Shown piece after piece: positions 52,517 to 58,145 of a stretch of DNA of 58,145 nt. Both the position numbers and the translations under genes were made by a program. The first letter of the stretch is position 1. Every line of letters begins with the position of its first letter. Under the pieces are notes generated by a model, which made no database searches, was not told where the DNA came from, and was given only the letters and a program-made list of their open reading frames with translations. Source of the stretch: Bacteroidales bacterium (GTDB taxonomy: Bacteria; Bacteroidota; Bacteroidia; Bacteroidales; UBA932); the NCBI GenBank assembly GCA_015060335.1, contig SUYR01000019.1:1-58145 (forward strand), in the 5' to 3' direction.

Positions 52517-53563
52517 ATGGCAACAATGAATTTTGGCGGTGTTGACGAGAATGTCGTTACCCGCGCGGAATTTCCGCTTGAAAAGGCAAGAGAAGTATTG
52601 AAGAATGATGTTATCGCAGTTATCGGTTATGGTGTTCAGGGTCCTGGACAGTCTCTTAACCTCAGAGATAACGGATTCAATGTAATCGTAGGTCAGAGAA
52701 AGGATTCAAAGAGCTGGGATAAGGCTGTAGAGGACGGCTGGGTACCGGGCGAAACACTTTTTGATATCGAAGAGGCTTGTTCAAAGGCTACAATCATAGA
52801 GTATCTTCTTTCAGATGCTGGTCAGATCGCTGTGTGGCCGACCATCAAGAAGCATCTTACACCAGGTAAGGCGCTTTATTTCTCACACGGATTCGGCATC
52901 ACTTACAATGACCGTACAGGTATTGTTCCCCCAGCTGATGTTGACGTGATTCTTGTGGCACCTAAGGGTTCTGGTACATCTCTCCGCAGACTCTTTGTTG
53001 AGGGTCGTGGTCTTAACTCATCATATGCTATTCATCAGGATGCTACAGGCAAGGCTTATGACAGAGTGATTGCGCTTGGTATCGGAGTGGGATCCGGCTA
53101 TCTTTTCGAGACCACTTTCAAGAAGGAAGTATATTCTGACCTTACAGGTGAGCGTGGTACTCTCATGGGTGCTATCCAGGGTATCTTCGCTGCTCAGTAT
53201 CAGGTACTTCGTGAAAACGGTCACACTCCTTCAGAGGCATTCAACGAGACTGTTGAGGAACTCTCTCAGAGCCTTATGCCGCTTATCTCGGAGAATGGTA
53301 TGGACTGGATGTATGCTAACTGCTCTACTACCGCTCAGCGTGGTGCTCTCGACTGGTGGAAGAAGTTCCGTGATGCAACCCTTCCTGTATTCAACGAGCT
53401 TTATGAAAGCGTCAAGACCGGAAACGAGGCTCAGATCTCAATCGATTCAAACAGCCAGCCAGACTATCGTGCAAAGCTCAATGCCGAGCTCAAGGAAATG
53501 CGCGAAAGCGAACTCTGGCAGACCGGCGAGACAGTCCGCAAACTCCGTCCGGAACGCAACTGA
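52517..53563 (+). CDS. ilvC: Ketol-acid reductoisomerase (NADP+)
   Basis: IlvC (348 aa) converts acetolactate to dihydroxyisovalerate. The Rossmann motif is VIGYGVQGPGQSLNLRDNG, followed by GQRKDSKSWD, which recognises NADPH phosphate. The KARI domain has the metal ligands in DLTGERGTLMGAIQG and ENGHTPSEAFNETVEE. The length fits the short class I form typical of Bacteroidota. Synonymous codon choice is noticeably more uniform than in neighbours, consistent with high expression. The operon ends here. Confidence 0.96.
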   Translation: MATMNFGGVDENVVTRAEFPLEKAREVLKNDVIAVIGYGVQGPGQSLNLRDNGFNVIVGQRKDSKSWDKAVEDGWVPGETLFDIEEACSKATIIEYLLSDAGQIAVWPTIKKHLTPGKALYFSHGFGITYNDRTGIVPPADVDVILVAPKGSGTSLRRLFVEGRGLNSSYAIHQDATGKAYDRVIALGIGVGSGYLFETTFKKEVYSDLTGERGTLMGAIQGIFAAQYQVLRENGHTPSEAFNETVEELSQSLMPLISENGMDWMYANCSTTAQRGALDWWKKFRDATLPVFNELYESVKTGNEAQISIDSNSQPDYRAKLNAELKEMRESELWQTGETVRKLRPERN

Positions 53564-53584
53564 TCCTGACATTCTGACAATCAG

Positions 53585-53638
53585 TATAATGCAGAAAGGC
53601 GATTTCCCGTAGCGGGGGAATCGCCTTTCTGCATTATA
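53585..53638. terminator. Very long hairpin after ilvC
   Basis: TATAATGCAGAAAGGCGATT (53585-53604) and its exact complement (53619-53638) form 20 perfect pairs, continued by TCCC/GGGG (one G-T) around loop GTAGCG, for 24 pairs in all. There is no T run on either side, so it is not a classical terminator. It may stabilise or end the ilv message, or be a small palindromic mobile repeat. The 150 bases that follow, before the RHS fragment, hold nothing I recognise. Confidence 0.7.
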
Positions 53639-53811
53639 AATACAAAATTGTGTTTCTTTCTGTTCGATCACTGTTGAGTAACAGATTGTTCCATATCCCA
53701 AGTCGCTTGTCATTAATACGTTCTCCAGCAGTACAGTCCAACACCACTGGAGTTGCTATTAAATTATTGACAAGAATTACGACTTAAAATTATGAAATCA
53801 TTATATGTATC

Positions 53812-55134
53812 GTGGTCGATTATAGCTATGATATATACGGTTTTCCTACCCGTAGAAAGCTTGGGGCCATTATGGATCAGACCTACAGCTTTGATCACCA
53901 TACAGGAAATCTGCTTCATAGAACGGACAACATCCGAAATATAGAGGAACAATTCCAGTATGATAATCTGAACAGGCTTACAGGTATAAACGACCGAAGT
54001 ATCATATATTCTGATAACGGAAACATCACTCATATAGTAGCTCCCGGAAATACAGTGGTCGAAGAAAACAGTTATGACCCTTGGGGACGACTGCGTAATC
54101 CGGAAACCCACGAACTTCATGCTCCGGGGACAGAACCTGAACTGATGCTCGGACGAGGTTATACCGGACACGAACACCTGACCTGGTTCGGCCTCATCAA
54201 TATGAATGCCCGTCTGTACGATCCACTCATCGGGCGTTTCCTTTCTCCGGATCCATTCGTTCAGATGCCGGATTTTACGCAAAATTTCAATAGATATTCA
54301 TATTGTTTGAATAATCCGCTTGTATATGTCGATGAAAGCGGGGAGTTAGTATTTACAACGGCTATTATTGTAGGAATATGCGTAGGTGTGGCTATCGGTG
54401 CTGGCTTTGGTGTATATGAGGGATATAAAATAGCAGAAAAGAAAGGATTAGAAGGATCTGCTAAAACGTGGACCATAATTGGTGGAGGCCTAATTGGTGG
54501 CGTAGCTGGTGGAGCATCAGCATTAGTTGGTGCATACGTAGGAGCTGGTATGGTCGCCGCTAAAATTGGAGGATTTTATGCAGGCGCCATTACTGGAGGT
54601 GCTGCAGGAGCAACTGCCGGTTTTATTAATGGATTTGGAATGGGTACTTTAGAAACAGGTAATCCATTATATGGCCTCAACCAAGGATTATATCAAGGTA
54701 CAATTGGTGGACTCACAGGAGCGTTAATGGGAGGCCTAATTCAAGGTACATCGTCTGCAATTAAAGGAAATAACTTTTGGGATGGTAGCTCCAATCTATC
54801 ACATAGAAGCTCTTCTTCTAATATACTGGAGTATGATTTAGAACCAGATCCTACTGGAGGAAATGAAACATTATATAGGGGTACAACAGGTAGTGAGAAT
54901 TCTTATGGAGAGTTATATATGACAGATAATTATGAAAATGCTAGTTCGTATGTGAGGAATGGTGGTAATGTCGCCAAAATCCAAATTCCCAAATCCACAC
55001 TTGAATTAATGCAATATAATAGCGATCTTTGTATCAAAAGGGGAATTAACGCGACTTGGAGCAATGTGCCATATAACGAATATGTGTTTTCTCCTAAGGT
55101 TAAGGCTTCTATTGTTATACGATTAAAGTTTTAA
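53812..55134 (+). CDS. Orphan RHS tip with ADP-ribosyltransferase-like toxin (5' truncated)
   Basis: The frame of 440 codons starts inside an RHS repeat region (DYSYDIYGFPTRRKLG). An in-frame TAA lies just upstream (53785), and GTG 53812 is only a formal start, so the large N-terminal shell is missing. Residues 118-170 carry the RHS core motif (GHEHLTWFGLINMNARLYDP, then GRFLSPDPFV and YSYCLNNPLVYVDE). A Gly/Ala-rich hydrophobic stretch (about 180-330) may help toxin translocation. The last about 90 residues look like an ADP-ribosyltransferase: YRG (Arg356), a central hydrophobic/Ser region and NEYVF with Glu423. DNA composition drops in GC after the core, as usual for exchangeable tips. The toxin assignment is inference from motif spacing. 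Confidence 0.72.
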   Translation: MVDYSYDIYGFPTRRKLGAIMDQTYSFDHHTGNLLHRTDNIRNIEEQFQYDNLNRLTGINDRSIIYSDNGNITHIVAPGNTVVEENSYDPWGRLRNPETHELHAPGTEPELMLGRGYTGHEHLTWFGLINMNARLYDPLIGRFLSPDPFVQMPDFTQNFNRYSYCLNNPLVYVDESGELVFTTAIIVGICVGVAIGAGFGVYEGYKIAEKKGLEGSAKTWTIIGGGLIGGVAGGASALVGAYVGAGMVAAKIGGFYAGAITGGAAGATAGFINGFGMGTLETGNPLYGLNQGLYQGTIGGLTGALMGGLIQGTSSAIKGNNFWDGSSNLSHRSSSSNILEYDLEPDPTGGNETLYRGTTGSENSYGELYMTDNYENASSYVRNGGNVAKIQIPKSTLELMQYNSDLCIKRGINATWSNVPYNEYVFSPKVKASIVIRLKF

Positions 55135-55137
55135 GAT

Positions 55138-55509
55138 ATGGTAACGTCAAGTTCTATAAAAGAAAAATCGATGGAAGTTCTATATGGATTTATGTGTAGT
55201 TTAAAAGAATATCATAACATAGAGATTCCCACAAAATATCATTTCTTTACTCAAGTAATTGATGATTCTGCCCATACTAAACAATATATAGAGAACAAAA
55301 CTGAACAACGTAAAACTTTAGTCAAGGCAAAGCCATCTGATATAGATGAGTTGGTACATATTATATATGAAAATCAAGATAAGATTTCGTGGGTTGATTT
55401 CTATCTGTATTATATAGATATTGACACAGCAACCTATATCGTTGAATTAGTTTGCTTAAATAAAACAAGTGATGAAATCAACTACCACGTATGTACTGGT
55501 ATATTTTAA
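55138..55509 (+). CDS. Candidate immunity protein for the RHS toxin
   Basis: This is a 123-aa soluble protein with no signal peptide and no recognised domain. It starts 3 bases after the toxin stop, exactly where cognate immunity genes sit in polymorphic-toxin cassettes, and shares the low GC of the toxin tip. It is acidic to neutral, with a helical N-terminus (SIKEKSMEVLYGFMCSLKEY) and beta-rich C-terminus. Immunity is inferred from position only. Confidence 0.6.
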   Translation: MVTSSSIKEKSMEVLYGFMCSLKEYHNIEIPTKYHFFTQVIDDSAHTKQYIENKTEQRKTLVKAKPSDIDELVHIIYENQDKISWVDFYLYYIDIDTATYIVELVCLNKTSDEINYHVCTGIF

Positions 55510-55521
55510 AACATCAAAACA

Positions 55522-55854
55522 ATGAAACACTCTAAACTGATTATATCGGCAATAATATTGTTTATTTCTACATCTGTGTCGGCCCAAGTAGCAATCCGTA
55601 CCGATATCGGTGTCGTAGGATATAAGACAACTTGTTTTGATCCACTGCAGGTGTCAAGCACTCCAGGATTTGGTTTCCAACTTGGAGCAGACTATGACAT
55701 ACATATAAAAAAGAGGTTCTATCTTACTCCTGGACTATACTGGTCATATAGAGCAGCATTGGGTGATTCAACAGTTGAAGGAGTATATGGTTCCGAACTG
55801 TTGAAAGAGAATTTGTGTAGAATTTTTCATTTTAGAAGAGTGTATAATGCGTAA
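55522..55854 (+). CDS. Truncated outer-membrane beta-barrel-like protein
   Basis: This is a 110-aa product with a clear signal peptide (MKHSKLIISAIILFISTSVSAQ) followed by VAIRTDIGVVGYKT and the strand-like FGFQLGADYDIHIKKRFYLTPGLYWSY. It resembles the N-terminal half of small porin-like barrel proteins (usually near 200 aa), then ends abruptly in non-barrel sequence, suggesting truncation. The start VAIR-D-G-VGYKT recurs in a decayed minus-strand copy near 57.0 kb. Its end overlaps the next gene by 8 bases. Confidence 0.6.
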   Translation: MKHSKLIISAIILFISTSVSAQVAIRTDIGVVGYKTTCFDPLQVSSTPGFGFQLGADYDIHIKKRFYLTPGLYWSYRAALGDSTVEGVYGSELLKENLCRIFHFRRVYNA

Positions 55855-56344
55855 CAGATTAAAGTATATTCCAAACCTCATTCTGATACTCATTTTGACG
55901 TCCTGTGAGTATTGGGATAGTGGTCATGACATCATTGCATTCATCAATGATTCAGATGTTGCACTGGATATAACATCTCAATTGGATTATCCGGATCTAG
56001 ACATAGGCGAAAAATCAATACTTGCATTTCCAGAATGGAGTAGGCGTGTGGCTCCTCATTCTGGGAATACAGAAGCATTAAAGTATCAATCTCCTAATTG
56101 GGAAATCCGTTTTCGTGATGACATAAGAAGTGGGGTGTTGGTAATCCAAATATTAGATTCAAAAATTGTAGATAGTCTGGACTGGGATACGATACGTAGT
56201 GGCAATATGGTGTTACAGCAATATTTTGTAACATTGAATGATTTAGAACGTCTAAATTGGATTTTGTATTACCCTCCCCGGGAAATAATGAAGAACATTA
56301 AGATGTCGCCACCATATAAAGAAGCGAAGAAGATTGCAAAATGA
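55847..56344 (+). CDS. Lipoprotein of an unrecognised paired family, copy 1
   Basis: This 165-aa protein has a lipoprotein signal (LILILILTSC). After the lipidated Cys come EYWDSGHDIIAFINDSDVALD, read in two pieces as WDSGHD and FINDSD, and a C-terminal block RLNWILYYPPRE followed by MKNIKMSPPYKEA. Both blocks recur in the next gene, so the two are paralogues. No known domain is recognised. It lies in the RHS toxin neighbourhood, possibly as an accessory immunity or envelope protein. Confidence 0.62.
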   Translation: MRNRLKYIPNLILILILTSCEYWDSGHDIIAFINDSDVALDITSQLDYPDLDIGEKSILAFPEWSRRVAPHSGNTEALKYQSPNWEIRFRDDIRSGVLVIQILDSKIVDSLDWDTIRSGNMVLQQYFVTLNDLERLNWILYYPPREIMKNIKMSPPYKEAKKIAK

Positions 56345-56823
56345 AGAAGATATTATTTTTAATTACACTTGTGTTGACAGTATCATGTAAAATACCATGG
56401 TATTGGGATTCTGGGCACGACTATATTACCTTCGTTAATGATTCTAATATATTACTAGATGTCAGATACGAGTTTGGCTATCATGAAACTAATATACGGC
56501 AATTTGGCCGTGTAACCTTTGCTGCTCCTGGTTCAGGAAGTGTAGATGCTCTTTACAATGGTGATCGTAAAGAAAATTGGGAATTAGCTTTCCAGCTGTA
56601 TGATACTGTAACGGTTCAAATATCTGATTCTAAGATAGCGGATTATAATGTGATGGAGGAGGTTGATGAGAATTTGATTTTGCAACGTTATTATTTGACG
56701 TTGGAAGACGTAAAACGCCTAAATTGGATTTTGTATTACCCTCCTAGAGAAGTTATGAAAGATATCAAGATGTTGCCACCATACGAAGAAGCTATCAAAC
56801 AACATGAGAACCAAGCAGAGTGA
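56341..56823 (+). CDS. Lipoprotein of an unrecognised paired family, copy 2
   Basis: This 160-aa protein has lipobox VLTVSC. It shares WDSGHDYITFVNDSN and RLNWILYYPPREVMKDIKM with the preceding gene, which it overlaps by 4 bases (ATGA). The middle region (about residues 50-110) is divergent between the copies. Function unknown. Tandem duplication with a diverged centre is what is often seen in immunity or antigen families. Confidence 0.62.
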   Translation: MKKILFLITLVLTVSCKIPWYWDSGHDYITFVNDSNILLDVRYEFGYHETNIRQFGRVTFAAPGSGSVDALYNGDRKENWELAFQLYDTVTVQISDSKIADYNVMEEVDENLILQRYYLTLEDVKRLNWILYYPPREVMKDIKMLPPYEEAIKQHENQAE

Positions 56824-56923
56824 TCAGGGAAAAGGCCCGAAATCCTTTTGTAAGCTTCCCCTTTTTAGGACAGTCAGCAATTAGACTTTTCAGTTAATAT
56901 TTCCTGTTTTGTAAGTTTCCTTT

Positions 56924-57037
56924 TGTTTTATACCCGACGATACCTTAGTCAGCACGAATCGCAACTTGGGCGTATGAGATATTCATACCGGCTATCAGAA
57001 GCACGATTGATGCAAGTATAATATTTAGCCTTTTCAT
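56924..57037 (-). pseudogene. Decayed outer-membrane beta-barrel-like gene
   Basis: On the minus strand the frame reads MKRLNIILASIVLLIAGMNI, then SYAQVAIRAD, an in-frame TAA (56947-56945), and GIVGYKT. It matches the N-terminus of the truncated barrel gene at 55522 (AQVAIRTDIGVVGYKT), with the stop replacing the Ile codon. Beyond 56924 similarity disappears. An alternative ATG at 57040 overlaps the stop of the upstream immunity-like gene, as in a coupled operon. Confidence 0.7.
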
Positions 57038-57537
57038 CATTTTGAAGTATTGTATGAATTGTGAATAGACCACAATTCTTCACCTATAAAACAACCATAC
57101 ATCATTTTATGGTAAACAGATTTAGGTGGGAAAAGATATGTAACATATGAATTCACTACATAATCCGGTATCTCATCAAAAGAGAGTATTGCACCATTGA
57201 CTTGCCAAATATGCCAACACCGTTCTCCGATGCAAGGTTCATCAACATAATTCCTAAAATAAATATTTGACAATTCAATATTTGTCGGAGTATTACCATA
57301 TTTTTTCCACAAACCCTCTTTAACCCCTAAATTAATAGTAGTATGGCAACAATATTCCACAGAACCTTTAACAATATCACCTACGTCAGGAGACTGGTGT
57401 TTATCATATTTTTCACTAAATATAGCGATTACATCGCCACCTAACAAAGCAGAATCTGATTGTAAAAATTGAAAGTATTTCTTACAATCCGGCAATTCTA
57501 CCTCGAAGACATCATTGATACGCTTATAGACTCTCAT
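57037..57537 (-). CDS. Imm26-like immunity protein
   Basis: This is a 166-aa soluble protein. The N-terminus (INDVFEVELPDCKKYFQFLQ and GDVIAIFSEKY) resembles the Imm26 immunity family, which begins with a GDIFEIPL-type strand and a following V-IAIF strand. It lies just downstream of a degenerate metalloprotease-like RHS tip on the same strand and overlaps the decayed barrel gene start, so toxin, immunity and barrel are in the same order as in the plus-strand cassette. Family assignment is moderate. Confidence 0.55.
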   Translation of the reverse strand: MRVYKRINDVFEVELPDCKKYFQFLQSDSALLGGDVIAIFSEKYDKHQSPDVGDIVKGSVEYCCHTTINLGVKEGLWKKYGNTPTNIELSNIYFRNYVDEPCIGERCWHIWQVNGAILSFDEIPDYVVNSYVTYLFPPKSVYHKMMYGCFIGEELWSIHNSYNTSK

Positions 57538-57628
57538 ATCGCAAAATTAATAAATATTGTAACTCGGCCAAATTTAGGAGCTATGGAGTTTATTCTATTG
57601 TACAGGTTTTCCAAACCGTACTTATTTA

Positions 57629-57724
57629 TTAACAATTGTTCCATAACCCTTGCCTCTTGCTTTGAATTACATGTCCATATTCATGTCTGATCAGATCCCT
57701 ATTTTCATTTAATGTATTTATATA
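57629..57724 (-). pseudogene. Remnant of an RHS-associated HEYGH metalloprotease-type toxin tip
   Basis: A 31-codon open piece on the minus strand reads INTLNENRDLIRHEYGHVIQ and continues SKRQGLW before a stop. An in-frame stop lies just upstream at 57728. RHEYGH followed by an aromatic or hydrophobic residue, Gln and Ser is a recurring active-site segment (HExxH zinc motif) in toxin tips of Bacteroidota RHS proteins. No full-length frame survives, so this is a relic. Confidence 0.55.
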
Positions 57725-57736
57725 CGATTATACGCT

Positions 57737-58060
57737 TTAAGGTAATTTCATATAGTTAGCAATATATTCATCAGTATATAGCGTATTAGCTTCACAATAA
57801 TTCATTAATGCTTTATTGATAAAATCAATACCCTTCTGCTTTTGACCTACCAAATAATATAAAATTGGTAGCCTTGCATAACAATGATAATTAATTGGAT
57901 TCCAAGATCTATTTTCCAATATGTATGATATAATGCTTTCGTAATTAGGGAACCTTTCATAATAAACTCTTGCATATTGTTGTATTGCATTCTTAAAACT
58001 AATTATAGTATTTTCTAGGTAAGCATCCGACGAAGTACATATTAACCAATTAGCCGCCAT
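57737..58060 (-). CDS. Unknown 107-aa protein, possibly a truncated immunity protein
   Basis: The frame opens with MAANWLICTSSD at 58060, directly at the edge of a repeat-rich tract, and ends 12 bases before the HEYGH remnant. It is helix-rich (FKNAIQQYARVYYERFPNYE, LPILYYLVGQKQKGIDFINK), similar in feel to TPR-like ends of immunity proteins. I recognise no family. The N-terminus may have been lost or replaced at the repeat boundary. Confidence 0.45.
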   Translation of the reverse strand: MAANWLICTSSDAYLENTIISFKNAIQQYARVYYERFPNYESIISYILENRSWNPINYHCYARLPILYYLVGQKQKGIDFINKALMNYCEANTLYTDEYIANYMKLP

Positions 58061-58145
58061 TACTGAGGTAGTACCCGGTAGTGGCGGCTAGTAGTTGGTA
58101 GTAGATGGTCATTACCTGCCATTAGCGGGTAGTACCTGCCAGTTG
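58044..58145. repeat. Dense short repeats at the right edge
   Basis: The last about 85 bases are built of GGTAGT/TAGTA units, two copies of TACCTGCCA (one near 58115, one near 58135), GCGGGTA complementary to TACCTGC-like units, and GCCGCCA...TGGCGGC dyads around 58054-58090. No coding frame is evident. It looks like an intergenic repeat or recombination site at the border of the toxin area and is cut by the window end. Confidence 0.45.

Noticed and set aside
1..58145. CRISPR array, prophage or insertion sequence
   Set aside because: I saw no regularly spaced repeats with unique spacers, no phage structural genes and no transposase motifs on either strand.

Overview
The window looks like a chromosomal segment of a gut-type Bacteroidales bacterium (phylum Bacteroidota). 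Supporting signs are two SusC/SusD loci, a hybrid two-component regulator, a FecR/ECF-sigma pair, lipoprotein signal peptides of Bacteroidota type, and promoters matching TTG-N17-20-TAnnTTTG. I cannot name the genus from sequence alone. All gene functions are read from recognisable motifs, with no database search.

Layout. (1) 1-3.4 kb: a visibly AT-rich accessory module of unrecognised genes (end of one gene, a 797-aa membrane protein, a 139-aa membrane protein, two tiny proteins) abutting the 3' side of a tRNA-Leu(CAA) gene. (2) 3.8-7.2 kb: an SGNH hydrolase, then an FMN riboswitch with its own terminator controlling a lone TonB-dependent receptor, a candidate flavin importer. (3) 7.4-11.7 kb: shikimate genes aroB, a fused aroD-aroA gene and aroC. 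(4) 11.8-14.1 kb: a serine-type sulfatase and a second SGNH hydrolase. (5) 14.1-28.4 kb, minus strand: a polysaccharide utilisation locus in transcription order MFS sugar porter, fructokinase, DUF2961/GH172 hydrolase, SusC, SusD, DUF4185-like surface protein, hybrid two-component sensor with a periplasmic sugar-binding domain, DUF4185 protein. No GH32 fructanase is present, so the substrate is probably an alpha-D-fructofuranoside or a related D-arabinofuranoside. (6) 28.5-31.5 kb, minus: pnp and rpsO. (7) 31.5-42.8 kb: a divergent ECF sigma factor, then FecR anti-sigma, a SusC with STN domain, SusD, DUF4843 and PKD-like lipoproteins, and a double amidohydrolase. (8) 42.8-53.6 kb: branched-chain amino acid synthesis, leuA-leuC-leuD-leuB-(ygjP-like) and ilvD-ilvB-ilvN-ilvC. 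Each operon is preceded by a short leader peptide rich in its end-product amino acids and an intrinsic terminator, i.e. transcription attenuation. (9) 53.6-58.1 kb: an AT-rich polymorphic-toxin area with an orphan RHS tip (ADP-ribosyltransferase-like toxin), candidate immunity genes, a pair of related lipoproteins, and a decayed second cassette on the opposite strand.

The strongest leads are the FMN-riboswitch-controlled outer-membrane receptor, the GH172/DUF4185/fructokinase locus, the AroD-AroA fusion, the two attenuators, and the convergent toxin/immunity cassettes at the right end. No CRISPR array, rRNA, transposase or complete integrase is visible.
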